Shown: piece by piece, positions 11,485 to 20,256 of the stretch | How positions within the stretch are numbered: position 1 is the stretch's first letter | How the letters are laid out: the number at the start of each line of letters is the position of its first letter | Source of the DNA: CAISKJ01 sp046351555 | GTDB taxonomy: Bacteria; Myxococcota_A; Polyangia; Polyangiales; Ga0077539 | Reading direction: 5' to 3' | Assembly: GCA_046351555.1 (NCBI GenBank) | Contig: JAXLYI010000007.1 | Span: forward strand, 248,001 to 312,000 | DNA: 64,000 nt | Translations under genes and position numbers: made by a program | Notes under the pieces: model-generated | What the model saw: the letters and a program-made list of their open reading frames with translations, nothing else | Database searches by the model: none | Told to the model about the DNA's origin: nothing

Positions 11485-14213
11485 ATGGAAGCCGCGAGCG
11501 TCACGACCGCAGACCCCACGACCACGGACCTCGGGCGCTGGCCGCGCGAGTTCGGCCGCTACATCCTCCTGTCGCCGCTGGCGCAGGGGGGCATGGGCGA
11601 CGTGTGCCTCGCGCTGGCCGGCGAGCTGGCCGTGGCCCAGCGGCTCTGCGTCGTGAAGACGGTGCGGCCCGAGTACGCGCGCGACCAGGAGTTCCTCACG
11701 CGCTTCCTCGACGAGGGGCGGGTGCTCTGCGCGCTGTCGCACCCCAACATCGGGCAGATCCTCGAGGTCGGCCTGGAGGGCCCGACGCCCTTCGTGGCGA
11801 TGGAGCACATCGCGGGCATCGACCTCGACGCGCTCATCTACGCCACCCGCACCGCCCGCACGCCCCTCAAGCTCGACTTCGTCCTGATCGTCATCGCCGG
11901 CGTGCTCGACGGGATGGCCTTCGCCCACCGTGCCACCGCGCTCGACGGCACCGCGCTCAACCTCGTCCACCGCGACATCTCCCCGCAGAACGTCCGCATG
12001 TCGTGGGAGGGCGACGTGAAGGTGCTGGATTTCGGCACCGCCCACGCCACCGGCCGCAACACCCAGACCGCCCACGGCCTGGTGTTCGGCAAGCCCGGGT
12101 ACATGTCCCCCGAGCAGGCCCGCGGCGAGCGCGTCGACGCCCGCAGCGACCTCTTCGCCATCGGCGTGGTGATGTGGGAGCTGCTCGCCGAGCGGGACTT
12201 CTGCACCGCCGAGCCCGCCGACCACATGGAGTCGCTCGCCGCGGGGTCGTACTCGCTCATGCCGCCGAGCCGCCTGCGCCGCGACGCGCCGCGCGAGCTC
12301 GACGAGTGGTTCGAAACCATCACCGCCTTCCACTCCGAGGCGCGCTTCGCCGACGCGGCCACCGCGCGCCGCGCCCTCGTCGAGATCGGCGCGCGCCGCG
12401 GGATCCGCTTCGAACGCGAGGTGGTCGCCCGCACCCTCGCCCACTTCTTCCCCAACGACCGCGAGCAGGAGAACGGCCGCGTCCGCCGCCTCGTGGCCGC
12501 CGCGCGCAACCTCCAGCCCGGCTCCGTCCCGCCGCCCCCGGTCCGCTCCAACACCGCCCCCCTCGCGTCGGCCGACGCGAGCCTGGTGCGGGGCACGCAC
12601 TACCGCATCGGCGAGCTCCTCGGGCGCGGGGGCATGGGCGAGGTGTACGCCGCCGAGCACGTCGACCTGCGCCGCCGCGTCGCCCTCAAGGTGCTCTACG
12701 CCGAGCGCTCCAACGACCCCGCCGTCGTGCAGCGCTTCCGCCTCGAGGCGCGCTCGATCGCCGCGGTGAAGCACCCCAACCTCGTCGAGGTGTACGACCT
12801 CGGCTCCACCGAGGACGGCAGGCTCTTCTACGCGATGGAGCTGCTCAAGGGCACCTCCCTCCGCGAGCGGCTCCAGCACGTCGAGTCCACCGGCGCGCGC
12901 TGGCTCTCGGCCGACGAGGTGGTCCGCGTCGGCGCCGCCGTCGCGCGCGGGCTCGCCGCTGCCCACGCCGCGGGCGTCGTCCACCGCGACATCAAGCCCG
13001 AGAACATCTTCCTCACGTCCGCGGGCGAGGTGAAGCTCCTCGATTTCGGCGTCGCCAAGACCAACAACGCCGAGCTCCTCGAGGGCGTCGCGCGCCACGA
13101 GACCCGCGCCGGCGAGATCTTCGGCTCCCCCGCCTACATGGCCCCCGAGCAGGCCAGGAACCAGCCCGTCGACGACCGCACCGACCTCTACGCCCTCGGC
13201 GCCGTGCTCTACGAGTGCCTCACCGGTTCGCTGATGTTCGAAGGGGCGTCGCTCGTCGAGACGCTCACCCAGCAGATCGCCAAGGCCCCCGTCCCCCCGC
13301 GCACGCGCTGCCCCGACGCCCACATCCCCGCCGGCCTCGAGGCCGTCGTGATGCGCTGCCTCGCGAAGGACCCCGCCGAGCGCTTCGCCTCCGCCAACGA
13401 GCTCGCCGCCGCCCTCGAGCGCTGCCTCGTCGACGAGGCCGCCACCCTCGCCGCCGTCGGCGCCCTCGCGCGCAGCTCGCCCGACGGCGCCACCCGCCCG
13501 TCGCCCGCCGCCCGCGGCGCCGTCGACGGCGACACCTCCCCCGAGGACGTCACCCTCCCGCCGCCCGCGCGCCCCGACCGCCGCCCCTACGCCGTCTTCC
13601 TCCTGCTCTTCCTCCTGGTCTTCTTCGGCGGCTGGTGGGTCGCGTCGCGCGGCCCGCGCGACGACGGCGCCCTCGCCACGCGCGACGGCGGCCCCTCGAC
13701 CACCCGACACGCCATCCGCCCCGACGCGCGGCGCGCCACGGGCGTCGTGACGCCGCCGCCCCTCGCCGACGCCGCGCCCGCCGTCGTTGCGCCGCCGCCC
13801 GCCGACGCCGACGCCGCGCCCGCCGCCGAGGACGCCGCCGTCGCCGTCGTCCCCGCCGACGCGGGCGGCGCCGCGCGCCCCCGGTGCGCCCCGCGCCCGA
13901 GGGGGACCACTACCGCGCGGCCCTGGCGGCCTTCAACGCCAACAACTATCAGGTCGCGCGGCGCGAGGCCGAGGTCGCCATCGAGCAGCGCCAGGGCGGC
14001 GCCGGCGGCCTCAACGCGCGCATGCTCCTCGCGCGCGCGCTCCTGCCGATGGGCAACCAGCACCGCCGCGCGTGGGAGTCGCTCTGCGTGATCGTCAGCC
14101 AGGCGCGCGCGGGCTCGGCCCTCACGCGCGACGCGTGCAGCCGGCTCCGCTCGTCGTCGGGCTGCCCCTCCGGCGGCGCCACCTGCTGCGCCGCCTGCGG
14201 GCCCGCGCAGTGA
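11485..14213 (+). CDS. Tandem-domain Ser/Thr protein kinase with TM and periplasmic tail (frameshifted near the 3' end)
   Basis: Two complete kinase domains lie in one polypeptide. Kinase 1 (about residues 20-310) has 'LAQGGMGDV', 'VVKTV', 'VHRDISPQN' (D164) and 'LDFGTA'. Kinase 2 (about 370-650) has 'LGRGGMGEVY', 'ALKVL', 'VHRDIKPEN' (D502), 'LDFGVA' and 'GSPAYMAPEQA'. A transmembrane helix follows at about 701-722, then an Ala/Pro/Asp linker. Near base 13875 the frame must shift: the next frame encodes a TPR-like tail ('YRAALAAFNANNYQVARREAE') and a Cys-rich end, and stops at 14211-14213 where the following GTG overlaps it. Without the shift the protein stops at 14091 with an unnatural Arg/Ser-rich end. 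The ATG at 11485 is preferred to the GTG at 11434. Confidence 0.85.
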
Positions 14214-14620
14214 CCGCCCACCGCGGCGCCGAGCGCCTCGCGCTCGCCTGCATGACCGCGGGCGCCGCGGGCTGGCTCTGGGAGCTCGCCGCGCTCCAGG
14301 CCCCGAGCTCGCCCTGGCACCTGCCCGGGATGCCCCTCGCCGTCGCCCGCTTCGCGACGCACGCCTGGGTCACCGGCCTCGCCGTGTGGGCCCTCGGCCG
14401 CGACGCCCACGTGCCGCGCTGGGCCCTCGCCGCCGCCGCCGCGGGCGCTGCCCTCTCGCTCGGCGCGCAGGCCACGAGCGCCGCGACGGGCCTGCTCGGC
14501 GTGCAGGTGCGCGACGCGCGCGCCGGCGGTGGGTACGTGCTCGCGGCCCGCGCGCTCGGCGCGGCGGCGCTCGCGGCGGCGATGGCGGGCGCCGTGCTCG
14601 CGCGACGACGTCGCGGGTGA
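14210..14620 (+). CDS. Small integral membrane protein, unknown function
   Basis: A 136-residue protein with four hydrophobic segments and an Arg-rich C-terminus (ARRRRG). The GTG at 14210 shares GTGA with the frame-corrected end of the tandem kinase, which supports both this start and the proposed frameshift. No family is recognised. Coupling to the kinase suggests a membrane partner, but this is only inferred from position. Confidence 0.6.
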   Translation: MTAHRGAERLALACMTAGAAGWLWELAALQAPSSPWHLPGMPLAVARFATHAWVTGLAVWALGRDAHVPRWALAAAAAGAALSLGAQATSAATGLLGVQVRDARAGGGYVLAARALGAAALAAAMAGAVLARRRRG

Positions 14621-14638
14621 TGTCACCGCGGTGATATC
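14619..14638. promoter_or_regulatory. Near-perfect 20-base palindrome
   Basis: Half-sites GATGTCACCG and CGGTGATATC pair at 9 of 10 positions, with a perfect 12-base core TCACCGCGGTGA at 14623-14634. It begins inside the stop codon of the membrane-protein gene and lies about 50 bases before the nuclease-fusion gene. This fits an operator for a dimeric regulator of the downstream gene. With no loop or T-tract it is a poor terminator. Confidence 0.4.
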
Positions 14639-14690
14639 GGGCGGCGCTTGACCCGGCGCGACGCCCGGTGCGACGGTGCGCGCCCAAGCG

Positions 14691-16853
14691 ATGGCCGCGA
14701 CCTCCCCGCAGCGCCCCGGCACGCCCGCGCGGCCCCTCGCGCGCCGACTCTCGTCGCGCCAGGCGCTCGCCGCGATGCTCGACGCGCCCGAGCTCGCGCG
14801 GCTCGACGCGATCGCCCCGCCCTTCGACCCGCTCGAGGTGCTCGCGTGGACGCACGCCGAGCGGCCGCACACGCGCTTCCTCGCGTGGCTGCTCGACCCC
14901 GCGTCGCCGCGCCCCGGCGGCGGCCACGGGCTCGGCACCCGCGTGCTGCGCGCCCTCGTGGCGCGGGCGATCCGGTCGGCTGACGTGCTGCCCGGCGTCG
15001 AGCCCGCCGCGGTGCCGCGCCACCCCGCGCCGATCGACCCGGCCGGCGTCACCGTGCTGCGCGAGGCCCCCTTCGGCGACGGCGTGCGGGCGAGCGCGCG
15101 CGCCCCCGACCTGCGCTGCGCCTGGCGCGACCCCGACGGCGCCCCGTGGCTCCTCCTCATCGAGAACAAGATCGACGCGGGCGAGGGCGAGGGCCAGGTG
15201 CGCGACTACCTCGCGTGGGCCGCGCGCGAGCACCCGGGCGCGCGCCGCATGCTGCTCTACGTCACCCCCGACGGCCGCGACCCCGACTCGCCCGCGCAGG
15301 GCGAGCTCGTCGTCCCGCTCCCCTGGAGCGAGGTCGCCGACGCCGCGCTCGAGGCGATCGCCGCCGCGCCGCCCGCGCCCGACGGCGCCGCGCGCGCGTT
15401 CGCCGTCGCCACGCTCGAAGCCCTGCGCATGCGCTTCGGCGGCCGCGCGGACGTCCGCACGCTGGTCGAGGCGCTGCACGACGCCCACCCCCGCGCCGCG
15501 GCGCTCGCGGCCTCGCCCGCCACCGAGGCCTCGCTGCTCGAGCCGCTGGCGCAGCGGTTCCCTTCGGCCGCGTGGCACCTGCGGACGCTGCGCCCGCGCG
15601 CCCGCCGCTGGACGCGCGCCTGGGCCGACGCCGTCGCCGCCGCCTTCCGCGAGCTCGCGCCCGGCGCGCCTTCGATCACCGCGTGCGCGCCCCACGCCGA
15701 CCGCCCCGACCTCGCGAGCTGGTCGATCGCGGGTGTCACCGAGGCCCTCTCGCTCCACCTCTTCTGCTCGGGCGGCGCGGCCTTCGGCTCGCCGCGGCCG
15801 CGCGCGTGGGTCGGCCTGCGCGCGCCCAACCTCCCCCCGCGCGACCTCTTCGAACACCGCGAGCAGCTCCCCGCCGTCGAGGCGCTCCCCGAGGCGACGC
15901 GCCGCTGGCTCCTCGGCGCGGCGCCCGTGTTCGAAACGCCGGGCGCGTGGCGCTGGCTCTGCGCGGGCGCGCCCGCCACCCTCCCGCGCGGCTTCTCCGC
16001 CGAGGACGACGCGCGCCGTGCCGCCCGCTGCCTCCACGAGCTCGTCGGCCCACACATCGACGCGCTCGCGTCCTTCGCGCGCGACCCCGAACAGCGGCTC
16101 TACTCCTGCGACCTCGACCCCGACCACGCGATCCCCGGCGACGCGCGCGACCGCGAGTCCCTCGCCCGCGAGGCGCGGCCCGATGCGTCCCGCGTCACCC
16201 TCGTGACCCGCCAGCCCACCGGGCACCCGTACGAGCTCCGACGCGAGCGCGACCTCGCCCTCGCCCTCGGCGCGGCCTTCGGCGGAACGGGCTCCCTCGC
16301 CTACGACTACGCCCCCGCCGCGTCGCTCGGGCTCTTCCGGCGCAGCGACGTGGTGGTGGCCGGCGTCGGGCTCTTCCGCGCGCCCGACGACAGCACCCTG
16401 CGCGAGGCCGCCCACACCGTCCACGAGGCCCTGGAGGGCGGCGCGTGGCTGCTCCTCTGCGGCGATCGGGGCGGCGACCTCGCGCTCGCGCGGCGCCACC
16501 TCGGGGCGCTCGCGGCGCCGCTCGTCGGCGCGACGGAGGTGGTCGAGCTCGCGCCCGGCGAAGGCGAACTCCTCGCCGACGAGCCCGGCTTCGACGCGCT
16601 CGCCGCGCGCGACGGGCGGTGCCTCGGGGGCGCGCTCGGGGCGGCGCTGCCCGAGGGCGTTCGCGTGGGGCTGCGGCTGCGCGACCCACGCAACAGGCTC
16701 CACCCGCTGGTGGCGGGATGGCGCGCGGAGGGGCGGCGCGTGGTGTGGTGGGGGGGAGGCGCGCTCGGGCCCTGGGGCAGAGGGCTCCGCGAGCGGCCGG
16801 AGGCGTTCGGGCGGTGGTGGGAGGCGGTCGTGGCGTTCGCGGGCTCGCTCTGA
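14691..16853 (+). CDS. PD-(D/E)XK nuclease-family protein fused to an amidotransferase-like domain
   Basis: About 720 residues. The N-terminal third matches the PD-(D/E)XK nuclease superfamily (PDDEXK_4-like): 'HTRFLAWLLDP', an Asp at 140 in 'PDLRC', and E158-N-K160 in 'LLLIENKI' followed by 'EGQVRDYLAW'. The middle of about 250 residues is unassigned. The last 200 residues look like a class I amidotransferase/ThuA-like Rossmann fold: 'SDVVVAGVGLF', 'GGAWLLLCGDRGG', and late 'LHPLVAGWRAEGRRVVWWGGG'. No methylase, helicase or toxin gene adjoins it. The ATG at 14691 is chosen over the GTG at 14676. Nuclease-family membership is seen from motifs; DNA or RNA cleavage and any defence role are inferred. 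Confidence 0.65.
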   Translation: MAATSPQRPGTPARPLARRLSSRQALAAMLDAPELARLDAIAPPFDPLEVLAWTHAERPHTRFLAWLLDPASPRPGGGHGLGTRVLRALVARAIRSADVLPGVEPAAVPRHPAPIDPAGVTVLREAPFGDGVRASARAPDLRCAWRDPDGAPWLLLIENKIDAGEGEGQVRDYLAWAAREHPGARRMLLYVTPDGRDPDSPAQGELVVPLPWSEVADAALEAIAAAPPAPDGAARAFAVATLEALRMRFGGRADVRTLVEALHDAHPRAAALAASPATEASLLEPLAQRFPSAAWHLRTLRPRARRWTRAWADAVAAAFRELAPGAPSITACAPHADRPDLASWSIAGVTEALSLHLFCSGGAAFGSPRPRAWVGLRAPNLPPRDLFEHREQLPAVEALPEATRRWLLGAAPVFETPGAWRWLCAGAPATLPRGFSAEDDARRAARCLHELVGPHIDALASFARDPEQRLYSCDLDPDHAIPGDARDRESLAREARPDASRVTLVTRQPTGHPYELRRERDLALALGAAFGGTGSLAYDYAPAASLGLFRRSDVVVAGVGLFRAPDDSTLREAAHTVHEALEGGAWLLLCGDRGGDLALARRHLGALAAPLVGATEVVELAPGEGELLADEPGFDALAARDGRCLGGALGAALPEGVRVGLRLRDPRNRLHPLVAGWRAEGRRVVWWGGGALGPWGRGLRERPEAFGRWWEAVVAFAGSL

Positions 16854-16866
16854 CATCATCGCGGCG

Positions 16867-17772
16867 ATGGACGAGACACCTCGGAGGCTGCACCCGAGCA
16901 CCGTCGCGCTGCTGAAGAAGGCGATGCGCGACGTCGCAACGGACGCGCCCCAGCGGCCCCTCGCGCTCATCCCCGTGGCCGCGCCGCCGATGCAACCTGC
17001 GCAACCCGCGCCGAAGCTCACGCCCTCAGCGCCCGCGCGCCCTGGGCTCCGGGTGACGCTCACCGGCGCGCCCGCGCCGAAGCCCGCGCGGCGACAAAGC
17101 GTTCCGGTCGGCGCCACGCCGCTGCTCCCCGGGCTCGGGCTCGGCGGCGAACCTCCGCGCGCGACGGCGCCGCGCCAGAGCGTGCGCGACGGGGTGTTCG
17201 AACGACTGTCGATGCCCGACGCGCCGCTCACCGACGTGGTGATCTTCGACACGGAGACCACGGGGACGGGCCCCGACGCGCGCCTGGTGGAGATCGGCGC
17301 GGTGCGCGTGCGGGACGGCAAGGTGGTCGAGCAGTTTCAGACGCTGGTCGACCCCGAGGGCCACATCCCCGCGTACGTGACGCGCATCCACGGGATCAGC
17401 GACGCGATGGTCAAGGGGGCCCCGAAGGCGCGGGCGGTGCTGCGCGCGTTCGTGACCTTCGTCGGCGACCGGCCGCTGATGGCGCACAACGCCGCGTTCG
17501 ACCGGCGCATCGTCGGGCAGGAGCTCGCGCGCGTCGGGGCCGCCGCGCCGGGCATCCCCCTCTTCTGCTCGCTCCGGCTCGCGCGGCGGGTCTTCCCCCA
17601 GGCGCCCAACCACACGCTCGGGACGCTCGCGCGCTACCTCCAGATCCCCGACCCCCCCGCGCACCGCGCCGTCGCCGACTGCATGACCACCTTCGGGCTC
17701 CTGCTCGCGTGCGCGAAGCTCCACCCGCTGCGCACGCTCCACGTGGTGCACGGCGCCGTCACGGCGCTGTAG
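16867..17772 (+). CDS. DnaQ-like DEDDh 3'-5' exonuclease
   Basis: A 301-residue protein. Residues 1-115 are a Pro/Ala-rich extension of unknown role. Residues 120-290 are an exonuclease of the DnaQ/PolC-epsilon superfamily with all DEDDh residues: D128 and E130 in 'FDTETTG', D212 in 'AHNAAFD', and H266 and D271 in 'HRAVAD'. These chelate two metals and remove nucleotides from 3' ends. The domain is of the PolC-type epsilon subgroup, not the replicative DnaQ of enterobacteria, and there is no polymerase next to it. It begins 13 bases after the nuclease-fusion gene, so the two are likely co-transcribed. Confidence 0.88.
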   Translation: MDETPRRLHPSTVALLKKAMRDVATDAPQRPLALIPVAAPPMQPAQPAPKLTPSAPARPGLRVTLTGAPAPKPARRQSVPVGATPLLPGLGLGGEPPRATAPRQSVRDGVFERLSMPDAPLTDVVIFDTETTGTGPDARLVEIGAVRVRDGKVVEQFQTLVDPEGHIPAYVTRIHGISDAMVKGAPKARAVLRAFVTFVGDRPLMAHNAAFDRRIVGQELARVGAAAPGIPLFCSLRLARRVFPQAPNHTLGTLARYLQIPDPPAHRAVADCMTTFGLLLACAKLHPLRTLHVVHGAVTAL

Positions 17773-17783
17773 CCTCCCGCGCG

Positions 17784-18854
17784 ATGACCTCGCGCGCCCC
17801 CGCGCCCACAGCCCTCGCGCTCACGGTTCTCGGGTTTGTGACGCTCGCGCCCGCGTCGGCCTGGGCGCAGCGCGTCGAGGTCACCGTCGCCGCCCCCGCG
17901 CCCGCCGCCGACGCCCTCGACCGCTCGCTCGCCGAGCTCTTCGAACGCGTCGCCCTCGAAGGCCGCGTGACCCGCGCCCTTCGCGTCCGCCGCGGTGACG
18001 TTCGCGCCGACGGCGCCGCGCCCGACGTGGTGGCCCGCGTCTGGGTCGACGCCACCCGCCCCGACCGCTGCGTCGTCATCGTGGCCGACCCGCGCGCCGA
18101 CCGCGTGCTCGTCCGCCGCGTCCCGCTCGCGCGCGGCTTCGACGAGATCGCCCGCGAGGCCGTCGCCCACATCGTGCAGGACACCGTCGACGCCCTCCGC
18201 CGCGGCCAGCGCATCGGCGCCCCGCGCGACGAGGCCGTCGCCGCCGTCGACGACGACCCGCCCCCGCAGCCTCCGCCGCCACCTCCTCCACCGCGCGGAG
18301 AGCCCTCGCGCGCGGGGCCTTCGGTGGCGCTCGGGTGGGCGGTGGGGCCGTGGGCCGAGCCGTTGCGCGCGGCCCACGGGCCGGAGCTCACCGCGCGCTG
18401 GTGGGTCGACCGGCGCGGTCGCTTCGCCGTCCACCTCGACGCCGGCGCGCGGCTCCCGCTGGCGTGGGAGGACGGCCCGGTGGCGCTGACGCTCGTTCCG
18501 CTGATGGCGCGCGCGGGCGTCGATTACGGGCGCGCGCTCGGCCCGCGCTGGTCGCTCGGCGCGTCGGTGGGCTTCGGGGTCGACGCGGTGCTGGTGACGC
18601 CGCGCGCGGCCGCGGGCAACGCACTCCCAGATGCGGCGACGGTCGACGTGCGGCCGGCGGCGCGGGCGCGCGTGGAGGCGGGCCTCGCGCTCGGGCGTGG
18701 CGTGTCGGTGGGGGCCGCGGTGCTCGCGGACGTCGACCTCACCGCGACGGACTACTACGTCGAGCGGGGCGCGGCGCGCGACCGGGTGGCCTCGCCGTGG
18801 CGCGTCCGTCCCGCGGTGGTGCTGAGCGTGGGCTGGGACGGGCGGGGGCGCTGA
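17784..18854 (+). CDS. Putative outer-membrane beta-barrel protein with signal peptide
   Basis: A 356-residue exported protein. The ATG at 17784 gives a clean signal peptide ending in 'ASAWAQ'; an in-frame start at 17709 would bury it inside the preceding gene. The next 130 residues are a periplasmic-type domain with 'DRSLAELFERV' and alternating strands, followed by a stretch of about eight prolines. The C-terminal half is made of alternating hydrophobic/aromatic strands ('WWVDRRGRFAVHLDAGARLPL', 'RWSLGASVGFGVDA') ending in a strand with a Trp, as in small beta-barrels. Family not recognised; porin-like or sensor roles are both possible. Confidence 0.6.
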   Translation: MTSRAPAPTALALTVLGFVTLAPASAWAQRVEVTVAAPAPAADALDRSLAELFERVALEGRVTRALRVRRGDVRADGAAPDVVARVWVDATRPDRCVVIVADPRADRVLVRRVPLARGFDEIAREAVAHIVQDTVDALRRGQRIGAPRDEAVAAVDDDPPPQPPPPPPPPRGEPSRAGPSVALGWAVGPWAEPLRAAHGPELTARWWVDRRGRFAVHLDAGARLPLAWEDGPVALTLVPLMARAGVDYGRALGPRWSLGASVGFGVDAVLVTPRAAAGNALPDAATVDVRPAARARVEAGLALGRGVSVGAAVLADVDLTATDYYVERGAARDRVASPWRVRPAVVLSVGWDGRGR

Positions 18855-18918
18855 CGGGGCGCCGGGCGGCGCGGCGCTCGGTGCGGGCGGCGCGCGCCTC
18901 TGGTACCGTCGCGCCGCC

Positions 18919-20250
18919 ATGCGAGCGGTCCTCGGGTACATCATCCTCGTCGTCACGGTGCTCTACGCGGTGTCGCGCAACCACCGCTGGGCGCTCTTCG
19001 GGATGATCGCCTGCGACAACATCCGCCCCGGCGACCCCTTCATCGGGTTCGGGATGGAGTCGGTGCGCTTCTCCATCACCTACTACGCCGTCGGCCTCGG
19101 GCTGCTGCTCGTCTTCTACCGCCGCTACCGCCTCACCTTCGACCGCTTCCACTGGCCGATCCTGCTGCTCTTCCTCTCGGTGGTGAACTCCGGGCTGCAC
19201 GCGCCCTGCTGGGGCCCCGCCATCTTCCAGATCGATTTCTGGTTCAAGATGCTGCTCCAGTACTACCTCATCTGCGCCTTCATCCGCGACGAGAAGGAGA
19301 TGCGCGAGCTCTACTGGGCGATGGCGCTCTCGGTCGTCGTCGTCGGCATCCGGTACTGCTACGGGAAGTTCTTCACCTGGGAGCGGCGCTTCGAAGGCGC
19401 CACCGGCGACCGCAACGAGATGGCGATGGCGATGGCGATGGCCGTCCCCTTCGTCGCCATCCTCGGCCTCACCGCGCGCGACGTCCGCCGCAAGGTGCTC
19501 ATCTGGTCGCTGCTCGTCCCCCTCGCGCTCACCAACGTGCTGTCGCTCTCGCGCGGCGGCATGCTCGGGCTCATCGGCGTCAGCGGCTACCTGCTCTACC
19601 GCCTCCACCACAAGCGCTGGATCGTCGTCGTCGGCGTCGTCGGCGCCCTCGTCGTGCTCGGCAACCTCCCCACCGAGGTCACCGCCCGCTTCATGACCAT
19701 CGGCCGCGCTTCGAAGACCGACGAGAGCGCCCGCGGCCGGCTCAACGCCTGGGACGCCGCCAAGGGCATGGCCCGCGACCGGCCGCTCTACGGCGTCGGC
19801 GTCGGCAACTTCCTCGTCTACTTCAAGCGCTACGCCCCCAACCCCAACAGCGTCCACGTCGCGCACTCGTCGTTCTACCAGCTCCTCGGCGAGCAGGGCC
19901 TGCCGGGCGTCGCCGTCTGGCTCTACCTCGTCGTGATGACCTGGGTCATCGCGAGCTGGGCCGAGGTGAAGCTCCAGCGCCTCGAGCGCGGCGCGTGGAC
20001 CAACGGCCGCTACTACCTCATCGCCGTCAAAGCCTCGTGGATCGGCTACGTCTCCTGCGGCGCCTTCCTCTCCCAGGAGGACATGGACTTCTTCTACCAC
20101 CTCGTCGCGATCACCTCGCGCTTCACCGTCTTCATCGCCAACCGCGAGGCGGAGATCGTCGAGGGCCGCAAGCGCGAGCTCCGCGAGCAGGCCAACCGCC
20201 CGATCGAGGCCCCCGCCGTCCTCACCGACGGCGCCGTCCGCCCCGCCTGA
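18919..20250 (+). CDS. O-antigen ligase/polymerase-like membrane protein (Wzy_C, DUF5935 type)
   Basis: A 443-residue polytopic membrane protein with about ten helices. It carries the Wzy/WaaL-family signature 'LSLSRGGMLGL', followed by a large loop with 'GRLNAWDAAKGMARDRPLYGVG' style sequence and 'AHSSFYQLLGEQGLPG', where the conserved Arg and His lie. The N-terminal half resembles DUF5935 found in exosortase-A-associated O-glycosylation ligases. Known members transfer or polymerise lipid-linked glycans in the periplasm. No other polysaccharide gene is next to it, so the substrate is unknown. Confidence 0.82.
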   Translation: MRAVLGYIILVVTVLYAVSRNHRWALFGMIACDNIRPGDPFIGFGMESVRFSITYYAVGLGLLLVFYRRYRLTFDRFHWPILLLFLSVVNSGLHAPCWGPAIFQIDFWFKMLLQYYLICAFIRDEKEMRELYWAMALSVVVVGIRYCYGKFFTWERRFEGATGDRNEMAMAMAMAVPFVAILGLTARDVRRKVLIWSLLVPLALTNVLSLSRGGMLGLIGVSGYLLYRLHHKRWIVVVGVVGALVVLGNLPTEVTARFMTIGRASKTDESARGRLNAWDAAKGMARDRPLYGVGVGNFLVYFKRYAPNPNSVHVAHSSFYQLLGEQGLPGVAVWLYLVVMTWVIASWAEVKLQRLERGAWTNGRYYLIAVKASWIGYVSCGAFLSQEDMDFFYHLVAITSRFTVFIANREAEIVEGRKRELREQANRPIEAPAVLTDGAVRPA

Positions 20251-20256
20251 CGCGCG

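Noticed and set aside
14691..17772. A restriction-modification or CRISPR-type locus around the PD-(D/E)XK protein
   Set aside because: No methyltransferase, specificity subunit, Cas protein or repeat array is adjacent; the term defence is kept as a hypothesis only.
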